NCBI RefSeq assembly: GCF_903166585.1
Contig: NZ_CAESCM010000010.1
Location: forward strand, 186,001 to 250,000
From: Pedobacter ghigonis
GTDB taxonomy: Bacteria > Bacteroidota > Bacteroidia > Sphingobacteriales > Sphingobacteriaceae
DNA: 64,000 nucleotides
Reading direction: 5' to 3'
The position numbers and the translations under genes were made by a program. Positions 44,765-53,744 of the stretch are shown piece by piece. Below the pieces are notes generated by a model, which worked only from the letters and a program-made list of their open reading frames with translations, ran no database searches and was not told the DNA's origin. How positions within the stretch are numbered: the first letter of the stretch is position 1; every line of letters begins with the position of its first letter.

Positions 44765-45124
44765 TTAAACTTTTTGATTGTCACTAACATTTTTTTCGTC
44801 AACAGGTGTGCTTTCAGGTGTATGCGCTGCTTGTGCTTCTACCTTTTCATCAACCGGTGCTTCTTCAGTTGGGTGATGACGTTGACTATGGTTTACAGTT
44901 GTTTCTTCCGCTTCTTCCTTATCAAGATCCATGGCATTAATATTTCTATGGATTTCGCGCTTCACACCATCTGAGGCATCTTTGAATTCTCTGATCCCTT
45001 TCCCTAATCCTCTTGCCAGTTCGGGTAATTTTTTACCTCCAAATAACAAAAGAACTACCACTAAAATGAGTACGATCTCCGACCCCCCCATGTTTAAAAA
45101 CTCTAATAACGTGCCTTGATACAT
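44765..45124 (-). CDS. tatA: Sec-independent translocase TatA-like protein (long)
   Basis: A 119-aa protein from the ATG at 45124. The helix and amphipathic segment (GGSEIVLILVVVLLLFGGKK, LPELARGLGKGIREFKDASD) closely match the short neighbour. A hydrophilic acidic tail (EEAPVDEKVEAQAAHTPEST) is added. Tandem TatA genes suggest duplication with division of roles (TatA and TatE/B-like). Which one is the true TatB substitute cannot be told from sequence. Confidence 0.9.
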   Translation of the reverse strand: MYQGTLLEFLNMGGSEIVLILVVVLLLFGGKKLPELARGLGKGIREFKDASDGVKREIHRNINAMDLDKEEAEETTVNHSQRHHPTEEAPVDEKVEAQAAHTPESTPVDEKNVSDNQKV

Positions 45125-45171
45125 CACTAATATAATTTATACAAATATAGACATTTTAACTTGTCTTCAGT

Positions 45172-46467
45172 TTATTTACTAATCCAGGCCTCTGGGTTTA
45201 ATTTTGTCTGGCCCCTCATAATTTCAAAATGGAGTTCTGCAATATCTCCGGTATTGGCCAGCACCCCAATGGTTTGGCGGGTATTTACTTTATCGCCTTT
45301 GCTCACACTGGCCGATCTCAGATTTTGATAAATGGTAAAATAGTTACCGTGCATTAATATAACCACATATTTACCATAAATAAGGCTTACTCCTAGAACT
45401 TCGCCGTCAAATACTGCTCTAACTGCAGCACCTTCCGAAGCAGTTATATTTACCCCCTCATTGTTCATGGTGGCCTGATCTACCTTATGCACACCGAAAT
45501 GTTCGGTAATGGTACCCGAAACCGGATAAGGCAACCTTCCTCTGTTATTTTCAAATCCTGCTGCCAGTTTTGCCGATCCGGCATCGTTGGTAAGCAGTTC
45601 ATTGGTATTTTTCTCTTTTGCTGCTGCCGGAGCTGCTGGTACAGGTTTATTTTCTGCCTTTGCTTTAGCCGCGGCAGCTCTTGCCTCTGCTGCTGCCTTA
45701 GCTGCTGCTATACGCGCCTCTTCTGCGGCCTTTCTTCTCGCTTCCTCAATAGCACGTTGAATTGCCAAACGAATGGCTTTATCAATCTGCGCTTGTTGTT
45801 TCACACGGGTGTTAATGTCTTGCTTAAACTGTTTTTCCTGTTTGCTCAGTTTATTTAACACTACCGATTGTTCGCTCTTATCTTTTCCCAAACGCTCACG
45901 CTCTCTTTCCTGCTCTTTCAACAGGTCACTTTTTTCCCTGAGGGTTTTATCCAGTACTTTAATCTTGCCATTCAGATCTTGCTGTGTATTTTCGATATAG
46001 CCTGCCTGTTTTTTACGGTACTGGCTAAACTGCTGCAAGTATTTTATCCGTTTATACGCCTGGTTAAAATCTTTGGCAGCAAAAATAAACATCATCTTGT
46101 CGTAAGCATTTCTGTTACGCTGGGCAAAACGGATCATTCCGGCATATTCTTTTTTAAGATCGCCTAACTGACCTTGTAATGTATGTACGGTATTGGTGTT
46201 CTGAGAGATTTGGTTATCCAGATTTTTTATTTCAGAGTTGATGGTACCGATCTTATCCTGGCGCAACCGAATCTGGGCATTAATGGTATTAATCTGCTGG
46301 ATGGTAAGTTTTTTACCACTGGCAGCCTTATTTAAATTTTTCTGAAGTTGTTCAATTTCGCGCTGAATGGCTTCTTTTTTCCTTCTAAGTTGGCTTTCAG
46401 TTTGCGCTACTGCCGAAAGGGTGAGCGCGCTTAAAAAAAGGATAAATAGATATTTGTGTAGCTTCAT
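45172..46467 (-). CDS. EnvC-like murein hydrolase activator (degenerate M23 domain)
   Basis: A 431-aa protein: a signal peptide, then a long coiled coil (about residues 25-250, with SQLRRKKEAIQREIEQLQKN and an Ala/Arg-rich stretch), then a C-terminal LytM domain. The domain keeps LHFEIMRGQTKLNPEAWI but has NNEGVN where active enzymes have HxxxD, and ELH where they have HxH. At least three zinc ligands are therefore lost. Such proteins activate amidases at the septum rather than cut peptidoglycan. It lies between the DUF4292 and tatA genes. Confidence 0.9.
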   Translation of the reverse strand: MKLHKYLFILFLSALTLSAVAQTESQLRRKKEAIQREIEQLQKNLNKAASGKKLTIQQINTINAQIRLRQDKIGTINSEIKNLDNQISQNTNTVHTLQGQLGDLKKEYAGMIRFAQRNRNAYDKMMFIFAAKDFNQAYKRIKYLQQFSQYRKKQAGYIENTQQDLNGKIKVLDKTLREKSDLLKEQERERERLGKDKSEQSVVLNKLSKQEKQFKQDINTRVKQQAQIDKAIRLAIQRAIEEARRKAAEEARIAAAKAAAEARAAAAKAKAENKPVPAAPAAAKEKNTNELLTNDAGSAKLAAGFENNRGRLPYPVSGTITEHFGVHKVDQATMNNEGVNITASEGAAVRAVFDGEVLGVSLIYGKYVVILMHGNYFTIYQNLRSASVSKGDKVNTRQTIGVLANTGDIAELHFEIMRGQTKLNPEAWISK

Positions 46468-46611
46468 TAAGCCAAAAGTATAAAAATTTTGTAGTAAAAA
46501 ATATTAAAATTGAGATACTCAGGTCATAATTACTTATAACAGAACCGTCTTCACTTAATCTTCATGCTCCGGATAGGTTTGAGCACCACACCTGGTTAAT
46601 TTGTTTGGTAA

Positions 46612-47403
46612 TTACTTTACTACAGTAAATCTCTTTGGTACACTAAACGGAAAATCGACCGGAACATTGCCATCAATTTTAACAAACTGCATGTCGATAT
46701 TTATTCGCTTTGCTTTAGATAAGGTTTTGATTTGCAAAGCACTTGGAAATAAATATTCGTTTAATTTCTGATAATCGGTATAAGTTACTTTTAAGGCCTG
46801 ACCGTTTTGCGAATCATTTAAATTGGTTTCCGCCACTTTAAAAAGCGTATTGAATAGCAATTTATAATCGAGCGTTTGCTTACTGCCCGAAACTACCCAA
46901 ACGCCGTTTTCCTGTTTAACATCCGATTGGTCGGTTAAAAACTCGCCCATGGCATTACCGGTTAAAATGGCTTGCAGGGTATTAAAATTAACCTGTTTAT
47001 TGGTGAAATTATAAACGTAACTGAAAGGCTTTTTCAGATATTCACTTTTCATGCGGTTCATAATTTTAATACTATCTGGTGTAATTAAAGCTCTCGCCAC
47101 TTCGGCCATGCCACCCAAAGCGGTAATACTTACCCAAATGGTTTCCTTGTCTTTCATTTTGAAATTCATGGTTACATCGTTGGCATCGCCGGCAATATCG
47201 AGCGTTGCTTTCGCTTTGAGTGAAAGGGTATTAAATTTAAGTTGCTTACCGTTTAGTAAAGTTAAGGCTTCGGCTTTAGTATTATCGGTTTTGGTTTCTG
47301 ATTTGGCCTGCGGAGCCACTACAATTTCTTTTTTAGGCTTACATGCGGAAACAAAAACTACAGTACCTACCAGGAACAGGCTATTTAAAATATTTCTTTT
47401 CAT
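46612..47403 (-). CDS. DUF4292 lipoprotein
   Basis: A 263-aa protein with a lipoprotein signal (FLVGTVVFVSAC, Cys21). The mature part reads LTLLNGKQLKFNTLSLKAKA, then MNFKMKDKETIWVSITALGG, FSYVYNFTNKQVNFNTLQAI and a C-terminal FPFSVPKRFTVVK, the DUF4292 pattern. Its fold is probably a LolA/LolB-like half-barrel, which is inference. It overlaps the 3' end of the TPR gene by 23 nt. The TPR-DUF4292-EnvC order is conserved in Bacteroidota as I recall it. Confidence 0.85.
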   Translation of the reverse strand: MKRNILNSLFLVGTVVFVSACKPKKEIVVAPQAKSETKTDNTKAEALTLLNGKQLKFNTLSLKAKATLDIAGDANDVTMNFKMKDKETIWVSITALGGMAEVARALITPDSIKIMNRMKSEYLKKPFSYVYNFTNKQVNFNTLQAILTGNAMGEFLTDQSDVKQENGVWVVSGSKQTLDYKLLFNTLFKVAETNLNDSQNGQALKVTYTDYQKLNEYLFPSALQIKTLSKAKRINIDMQFVKIDGNVPVDFPFSVPKRFTVVK

Positions 47404-49078
47404 TTATTTTTTTATTTAATACTTCCGAGCTGTTTCCAGCTTCTTTTGCTTTTTGCCATTGAATTAGTGCGGCATCTTTTTCACCCTTCATGTACAGGAT
47501 ATCGCCATATCGCTCCAGATAAACACCATTTTTACTACTATTGTTTTGCAAGGCCTTTTCAATCCAGGTTTTGGCCAGATCGTATTTTTGCTGTTTAAAG
47601 AGTATAAAGGCATAGGTATCGGTAATCGACGAATTGTTAGGCACGGCATTGGCCGCAGTTTCGGCATATTTAGCTGCTTTATTTAAATCGTCATTCCTCA
47701 GCGCCAGATAGTAAGCATAATTATTCATGATGAGGTAATTATCTGGCTCAACTGTAATGGCCTTTTCGAAGGCTGTTTTGGCCAGTGCAAAATTATTCTG
47801 GTTGATATAAATATCGCCTTGCAAGGCGTAAACCTGTGCCTGCAAACTTTTATTCTCTACATCGAGTTGCAGCGCAGTTTTGAGATTACTTAAAGCCGTA
47901 TCAAATTTACCGGTTTTAAACAGGGCATAAGCCATGTAATAATACAAGCTCGCCTGGTTTGGGTAAATGGTTAGCGCTTCATCTCCAACTTTCACAGCTT
48001 CATCATAATGCCCAAGTAGGGTGTGAATATTAATCACCTGCTCCCAAACTACATAAACCTGTTCGTTAAGTTTTAAGGCAGCCTGATATTGTGTTAAAGC
48101 TTCTTTTAAATTGTTTTGCTGATAAAGTACATCACCATAAAGCGCCAGTGCTTTCGCATCTGAAGGATTTTTTTCTGCAACCAGTTTAGTTAGTTCGGTT
48201 ACGTTTTTAGCCACCACAGGCTGGTTGAGTTTTGGGAAAAGGGCTGCAATAATTTTTATTTTCTCATTTATTGGCATCTCTGCACTTTCGAAAGCCATTT
48301 TCAGGGAAGCAAAGGCTGCTTCGTCATTTTTCTGCTTGCGGTAAATATCGGCCAAGCCTAAGTTTACCTCAAAATTATTGGGTTCTAATTGATGTGCTTT
48401 TACCAGCACTTTTAAGGCTTCGGGATCGTTGCCTTTTTGCAACAGCAAACCCGCGGCATATAAATAGTTTTTTACATCGGCCTGGTTGCCCTCTAATAAT
48501 TTAACAATATCGCTTTCTGAGGTACTCCCATTCTGATCCATTCTTCTTTTGGCCACAAGCAACTCCTTCGACTCTCCAAATTTGGCTTCTATTTCACCGT
48601 AGGTTTTCTTCGCGCCATCGAGCTGATTGGCTAAAAACTGTGCATTGGCCTTATCAAAGTAGTAGGCATCATTTTGGGGATCGAGGCGGATTAACTGATT
48701 AAAAACCTCAACCAGTTCGGGCATTTTATTGTTCCGTTTGTACACCTCGCCCAATAAACGCCAGTACCAGAGGTTATCCTGATTGATTTTAAGTGCCTGC
48801 TTTATATTTTGCTCTGCTTCGGCAAGCTTATCTAAGCGTAAATTGGCATTGGCCAGCTCAAAATAGGCCGCATGGTTATTGGGATCTAAGCTTACAATCT
48901 TATTAAAATTTGTTGATGCGACTACATAATTTTCAGACATTTTCTCGCGTAAACCGGCAAAGAACAACTGTTTTACCATATTGCTATCGCGGTTGGTCGC
49001 CGGCGTAACCGTCCCCTGACCAAAAGCCTGGAAACCAGCCATGCTAAGTGCAATAAGAAAATGAATTTTGTACTTCAT
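47381..49078 (-). CDS. Tetratricopeptide-repeat protein, exported
   Basis: A 565-aa protein from the ATG at 49078, where a signal peptide begins (MKYKIHFLIALSMAGFQAFG). About twelve TPR units follow, for example ASTNFNKIVSLDPNNHAAYF, LDKLAEAEQNIKQALKINQD and FALAKTAFEKAITVEPDNYL. TPRs are protein-protein scaffolds. The gene lies between dut and the DUF4292 lipoprotein and overlaps the latter, so all are one operon. Its partner is unknown, but cell-envelope assembly is likely from context. Confidence 0.88.
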   Translation of the reverse strand: MKYKIHFLIALSMAGFQAFGQGTVTPATNRDSNMVKQLFFAGLREKMSENYVVASTNFNKIVSLDPNNHAAYFELANANLRLDKLAEAEQNIKQALKINQDNLWYWRLLGEVYKRNNKMPELVEVFNQLIRLDPQNDAYYFDKANAQFLANQLDGAKKTYGEIEAKFGESKELLVAKRRMDQNGSTSESDIVKLLEGNQADVKNYLYAAGLLLQKGNDPEALKVLVKAHQLEPNNFEVNLGLADIYRKQKNDEAAFASLKMAFESAEMPINEKIKIIAALFPKLNQPVVAKNVTELTKLVAEKNPSDAKALALYGDVLYQQNNLKEALTQYQAALKLNEQVYVVWEQVINIHTLLGHYDEAVKVGDEALTIYPNQASLYYYMAYALFKTGKFDTALSNLKTALQLDVENKSLQAQVYALQGDIYINQNNFALAKTAFEKAITVEPDNYLIMNNYAYYLALRNDDLNKAAKYAETAANAVPNNSSITDTYAFILFKQQKYDLAKTWIEKALQNNSSKNGVYLERYGDILYMKGEKDAALIQWQKAKEAGNSSEVLNKKINEKKYFK

Positions 49079-49123
49079 ATCATCCAAAAATTAACTTCAA
49101 ACTGAAAACCACGAGTGCCAAAA

Positions 49124-49555
49124 TTACTTTCCGGTATGGCCATAACCGCCTTCGCCGCGATCGGTTTCTCCAAGCGCATCAACCGCCTGCCAGCTCACCG
49201 TTTCGTGCTTAGCCACTACCATTTGCGCAATCCTGTCGCCATTAACAATTTTAAAATCTGTATCCGATAAATTTACCAATAAAACTTTGATCTCACCACG
49301 GTAATCGGCATCAATTGTACCCGGAGCATTAACAATACTAATGCCATGCTTATACGCCAGTCCGCTTCTTGGCCTGATCTGCGCTTCGTAACCTATAGGC
49401 AGCTCGATAAACAAGCCCGTAGGCACCAACAATCTCTGCAAAGGTTTAAGTGTAATTTCTTCGGTTATTGCTGCCCTCAAATCCATGCCAGCTGCATGCG
49501 CAGTTTCGTATTGCGGCAGCGGGTGGCCTGATTTATTGATGATTTTTATTTCCAT
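49124..49555 (-). CDS. dut: dUTP diphosphatase
   Basis: A 143-aa homotrimeric dUTPase with all five motifs: AHAAGMDLRA, RPRSGLAYKHGI, GTIDADYRGEI, GDRIAQMVV and a C-terminal GEGGYGHTGK (flexible RGxGGFGS-like arm). It hydrolyses dUTP to dUMP, keeping uracil out of DNA. It sits 37 nt after the flippase gene and 45 nt before the TPR gene. Confidence 0.96.
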   Translation of the reverse strand: MEIKIINKSGHPLPQYETAHAAGMDLRAAITEEITLKPLQRLLVPTGLFIELPIGYEAQIRPRSGLAYKHGISIVNAPGTIDADYRGEIKVLLVNLSDTDFKIVNGDRIAQMVVAKHETVSWQAVDALGETDRGEGGYGHTGK

Positions 49556-49592
49556 TTTATTAGATGTGAGATTGGAGTGGTGGGATTTTAGA

Positions 49593-51071
49593 TTACTTTT
49601 TCAGAAGCTTTAACAAGTTATTCTTTTCAAAATAAAACATGCCTAATAAAAAGATAATCAGCAGCCCGTTTCCAAAGTAAATATTTTGTTTAAATACCCA
49701 AAAAGAAAGGTAAACTAAAATTACAGAAACCACAAGATAGGCAACCATACGCTTTAAATTATATGGAATAGGATAATGCTTTTGACCTAACACGTAAGAA
49801 ATAACCATAATAATCAGGTAAGCAAACATAGATACCCAGGCCGACCCCATATAACTGTACTTTGGTATCAGAATAATGTTCATTACAATGGTAAACACTG
49901 CCCCCACCAGCGAAATGTATAAACCAAACCGTGTCTGGTCTGACAAACGGTACCAAACAGATAAATTCATATAAATACCCAGGCAGACGTAACCAAATAA
50001 CAGGTATGGAACAGCTGTAAGTCCAACCCAATATTTATCTGAGATAAAATGTTTAATAATTTCAATGTTTGCCGTTAAGCCAACAAACAGAATGGACAGA
50101 GCAAGCACAAAATAATACAATATGGTGGCATAAGTTTGCTTTGCATTGGCATTTTTAGCATGGCTAAAAAAGAAAGGCTCGGCTCCCAACCTGAATGCCG
50201 TATTGAAAATACTGATAAAAATGGCCAGTTTACATACTGCCCCATAAATACCAATGTCGTGATCGGCGATATTGGTGGGCAGGTATTTACTCAATAAAAT
50301 TTTATCCAGGTTTTCATTAATAATAAACGACAGGTTGGCAACCAGCACAGGCCAGCTGTATCCAAACATATTACCGAATAAAGCTTTGTTAAACTTAAAC
50401 TCTATTTCTAAGAACTGAGGCAAAAGCATTACGAATGTAACAACACTTGCAATCAAATTGGAAATAAATACATATCCAACCCACCGGCCTTTATACCAGG
50501 AGGCCAGCCATCCGCTCCCAACATCGTTTTTAATTAACCAAGGAATAACAAAGATGAATATCAGGTTGAACCCCACAAATACACCAATATTTAAAAATTT
50601 AATCAGGCTGTAACGAAATGGTTTCCCATCGGCCCTGAGTTTGGCAAACGGAATTACGCTAATGGCATCTACGAATAAGATCCATACAAAATACTGCACA
50701 TATAACTTTTGGTTAGCAAGTTCCGAAATGCTTCCATTTAATGTAAAACGGGCAAGATAATCTGAAAAAACTAACCCGGTTATTAAGAAAAGGACAGAAA
50801 TAAAAGCAATAACCAGAAAGCTATTGTTGTAAACTTCCTGTTTTTTATCTTCATGCTTATTCAGATACCTGAAATAAGTAGTTTCCATTCCAAATGCCAA
50901 AATTGGATTGATAATGGAAACATAGCTGAACATTTTGGTAAATATCCCATACACACTTGTCGGGTAAACACGGGTGTAAATCGGCGTTAAAATGAAATTG
51001 AACAAACGTGAAAAGATGGTGCTTAAACCGTAGATCAGTGTTTGTCCGGCAAACTTTTTATATACAGACAT
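49593..51071 (-). CDS. Polysaccharide flippase / O-antigen transporter family protein
   Basis: A 492-aa protein with 12-14 predicted membrane helices. It begins KKFAGQTLIYGLSTIFSRLF, the standard start of the MATE/Wzx-like polysaccharide synthesis superfamily, with TPIYTRVYPTSVYGIFTKMF soon after. It would flip a lipid-linked glycan across the inner membrane. No glycosyltransferases are adjacent, so the substrate is unknown. It appears to be the first gene of the dut-TPR-DUF4292-envC-tatA run. Confidence 0.88.
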   Translation of the reverse strand: MSVYKKFAGQTLIYGLSTIFSRLFNFILTPIYTRVYPTSVYGIFTKMFSYVSIINPILAFGMETTYFRYLNKHEDKKQEVYNNSFLVIAFISVLFLITGLVFSDYLARFTLNGSISELANQKLYVQYFVWILFVDAISVIPFAKLRADGKPFRYSLIKFLNIGVFVGFNLIFIFVIPWLIKNDVGSGWLASWYKGRWVGYVFISNLIASVVTFVMLLPQFLEIEFKFNKALFGNMFGYSWPVLVANLSFIINENLDKILLSKYLPTNIADHDIGIYGAVCKLAIFISIFNTAFRLGAEPFFFSHAKNANAKQTYATILYYFVLALSILFVGLTANIEIIKHFISDKYWVGLTAVPYLLFGYVCLGIYMNLSVWYRLSDQTRFGLYISLVGAVFTIVMNIILIPKYSYMGSAWVSMFAYLIIMVISYVLGQKHYPIPYNLKRMVAYLVVSVILVYLSFWVFKQNIYFGNGLLIIFLLGMFYFEKNNLLKLLKK

Positions 51072-51076
51072 TTAAT

Positions 51077-51105
51077 ATTGAGATTTGAGTATTGCGTATT
51101 GAGAT
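51077..51105. repeat. Short degenerate repeat (ATTGAGAT/ATTGCGTATT)
   Basis: Near-identical ATTGAGAT, TTGAGTATTGCG and TATTGAGAT units lie just upstream of the flippase gene. This TATTGAG-type low-complexity repeat is often seen between genes in Bacteroidota. A similar AGATGTGAGATTGGAG patch lies upstream of dut at 49563. Confidence 0.4.
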
Positions 51106-51149
51106 AAGCTCCTTACCGAAGCAATATAGCAATCCAACAATTCAACAAT

Positions 51150-51422
51150 TTATTTCCTTAAAATTTCAAAATTACGATAGTTTTTCACTTCGGCTTCGCT
51201 TACCGCAACATTTTCTACACGTGAGCGGTCAGGCCCTTCGTGGCACCAGTTTACAAATTCCTCCAGAAAAATATCCTCACCCTCTGCTTCGATATATACA
51301 GAGCCGTCTTTTTCGTTCCGCACAAAACCATTCACCATCATCTGGTTGGCGATAATTTTAGTGGTTTCCCTAAAACCAACGCCCTGTACTTTACCTGTTA
51401 CTATTATATTGAGGTGTTTCAT
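51150..51422 (-). CDS. acyP: Acylphosphatase
   Basis: A 90-aa protein with the two acylphosphatase signatures: VTGKVQGVGFRETTKI (the active-site Arg in VGFR) and GFVRNEKDGSVYIEAEG (active-site Asn). It hydrolyses carboxyl-phosphate bonds such as 1,3-bisphosphoglycerate. A TACCTTTG -7 box on the minus strand (plus-strand CAAAGGTA, 51456-51463) lies about 35 nt upstream. Confidence 0.93.
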   Translation of the reverse strand: MKHLNIIVTGKVQGVGFRETTKIIANQMMVNGFVRNEKDGSVYIEAEGEDIFLEEFVNWCHEGPDRSRVENVAVSEAEVKNYRNFEILRK

Positions 51423-51796
51423 TTATTGTTATAAAGTTGAAAGGTTTTAAAGATGCAAAGGTAAATGAATTCTCACAACTCTTTAATACATGTCAATAAG
51501 GAGTGTAAATCGAATTAACAAAGCTATTAACCTTTATTCCGTTAAATTATTCCTAGAATTGTGACTTTTTAAATTAAGATTACCAAGCGTGAGAATAACT
51601 ATTTAAACAATTTCAGGAAAAAAGCCTGTAACTAAAATCACCGTTTATCAGAATTTACAATGACAAGATAGCCAATCCTTACTTTCGCTTAATAAAATCT
51701 ACATACCTTTTAAGAGTTATTCGAATTGATGAGATTAACAATAACTTTAACCATTATTTCTTTTTCGTCTGACTTACTTTCTGCAATCATTAATGT
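51423..51796. other. Intergenic stretch, nothing further recognised
   Basis: Apart from the acylphosphatase -7 box at 51456-51463 I see no gene, RNA or clear terminator. The sequence is AT-rich with no long hairpin. It separates the acylphosphatase gene from the 3' end of the RhuM-family pseudogene. Confidence 0.5.
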
Positions 51797-52704
51797 TTAA
51801 GCGACAAGGGCATTGTCGGCAATACGCTTAGAACCATCATTTCGATAAAGAATTTTATTCTTATCCATGAACCACACAAACAGATAGGCAGCTATGCGCT
51901 TATTTCCATCTGAGAAAGAATGGTTTTTAACCACAAAATATAGCAGATTAGCAGCCTTCTCTTCTACGCTCGGATATACATCATCGCCGCCGAATGTTTG
52001 GTAGATTGCTCCGATTGAACTTTTAAATGATTCGTCTTTTTCGTTTCCGAATAAAGAACGCCCCCAAACTTATTTTTAAGATCATAAATGGCTTTCATGG
52101 CTTCTTTATAATCTATAATGAATATTGATTCTGGAGTTATTCTTTCTATTGTTAATTGCTGATGATCATATTTATCAAGAATATCTAACGCGTAAGCATA
52201 ATCGGTAATTACTCTGAGTAAGCCTGTCGCTTCATCAGAATTCAGTTCTTTGCTTTGTAATACATTACTTAATAGGTTAACAGTATTTTTAAGGCTTGAG
52301 AATTGTTCTGTCTGCTCTTTTAGTCGCTTCTCATTAAGGGCATATCCTTTTATCAGATAATCTTTTAATATTTTATTAGCCCAAATACGAAATTGAGTAC
52401 CTTTCTTTGAATTTACCCGGTAGCCTACTGACAAAATCATATCCAAGTTGTAAAACTTCAGTTTCCTTTTTACACTTCTTTTCCCCTCTTGTTGAACTAC
52501 CGAGAAAAGCTCGGTAGTTGAGCCTTCATCTAACTCCCCTTCGGATAAAATATTTTTGATATGTAGCCCAATTGTATCGGAATCCTTATCAAATAGTTCT
52601 GCCATTAATTTCTGGCTCAACCAAATCGTTTCATGCTGAATTTTTACATCAATTGTTGTTTCACCGCTAGGTGACTGATAAATAATAATCTGATTCTGCT
52701 CCAT
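51797..52704 (-). pseudogene. RhuM family protein with C-terminal Fic/Doc domain, frameshifted
   Basis: From the ATG at 52704 the first frame gives a RhuM N-terminal domain (IIYQSPSGETTIDVKIQHET, LFDKDSDTIGLHIKNIL, LDMILSVGYRVNSKKGTQFR). It leaves the correct frame at a run of five G on the minus strand (plus 52061-52065). The other frame then reads LFGNEKDESFKSSIGAIYQT, VEEKAANLLYFVVKNHSFSD and GNKRIAAYLFVWFMDKNKIL, a complete Fic/Doc motif (HSFSDGNKR), to a stop at 51797. Six G would restore the frame. It could be decay, slippage-based phase variation or a sequencing error. Confidence 0.85.
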
Positions 52705-52778
52705 AACAGCTTAAAGATACGAACTATACCCAGTCTAGCCAAGTGGATTACTATTTTTTTTAGCAAAAAAAACAAGTG

Positions 52779-53741
52779 TCAATATTTGTAATACAATTCG
52801 TTTTGTAATTGTTTAATACGTTCTATTTCTGCTTTAAATTCGTACCATATTTCTTCGAGAATAACACTTGCAGGCCTGATTTCTTTCAGCATGGCCGAAA
52901 CCTGGCCAATTTCAAGTTCACCTTCTTCCATATTACCTTCAAACATACCCAGTTTTGCTCTCGCCCGGCCTAGAAGCTCCATTAACTCAGTCCGGTTAGC
53001 GCCTTCAGCTTCGGCTAGGGCAATGGCATCGGCAAATTCATTTTTTAATAACCGCACCGGAACCAGCTTTTTCATGGCCAGTTTAGTATCGCCTTCCACT
53101 GCTGCAATAATTTTATGCTTAAATGCCGGGTGTGCCGACGATTCTTCGGCCACAGCAAAAGCCGATCCTACCTGAACGGCATCAGCGCCTAAAGCAAAGG
53201 CTGCCAGCATGGCTTTTCCACTACTAATGCCACCAGCAGCAATAACCGGGATCTGCACAACCGCTTTAATCATCGGAATTAAGCACAAGGTAGTGGTTTC
53301 TTCCCTTCCGTTATGCCCACCTGCTTCAAAACCCTCGGCAACAATAGCATCTACGCCAACCTCTTCTGCTTTTAATGCAAATTTGGTGTTCGCTATAACA
53401 TGAACAACAATAATCCCCTTCTCTTTTAAAATTTTAGTCCAGGTAGCTGGATTGCCTGCCGATGAAAAAACAATTTTCACGCCTTCATCAATTACGATAT
53501 CAATAATCTCCTGAATGTTGGGATACAGCAACGGAATATTAACGCCAAAAGGTTTATCGGTAGCTTTTTTACATTTTTGAATGTGTTCTCTTAAAACCTC
53601 AGGATACATAGAGCCTGCTCCGATAATACCCAAGCCGCCAGCATTAGAAACCGCCGAAGCCAGTTTCCACCCGCTGCACCAAACCATACCAGCCTGAATA
53701 ATGGGATATTGAATATTAAAAAGTTTACAGATTGGGTTCAT
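52779..53741 (-). CDS. Nitronate monooxygenase / FabK-like flavoprotein
   Basis: A 320-aa TIM-barrel flavoprotein. The N-terminus reads FNIQYPIIQAGMVWCSGWKL and the FMN-binding region includes VDAIVAEGFEAGGHNG, PVIAAGGISSGKAMLAAFAL and ADAVQVGSAFAVAEES. Members oxidise nitronates or reduce enoyl-ACP; these cannot be separated here. It starts 3 nt after the amidohydrolase gene, so the two are one operon. Confidence 0.88.
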   Translation of the reverse strand: MNPICKLFNIQYPIIQAGMVWCSGWKLASAVSNAGGLGIIGAGSMYPEVLREHIQKCKKATDKPFGVNIPLLYPNIQEIIDIVIDEGVKIVFSSAGNPATWTKILKEKGIIVVHVIANTKFALKAEEVGVDAIVAEGFEAGGHNGREETTTLCLIPMIKAVVQIPVIAAGGISSGKAMLAAFALGADAVQVGSAFAVAEESSAHPAFKHKIIAAVEGDTKLAMKKLVPVRLLKNEFADAIALAEAEGANRTELMELLGRARAKLGMFEGNMEEGELEIGQVSAMLKEIRPASVILEEIWYEFKAEIERIKQLQNELYYKY

Positions 53742-53744
53742 AAA

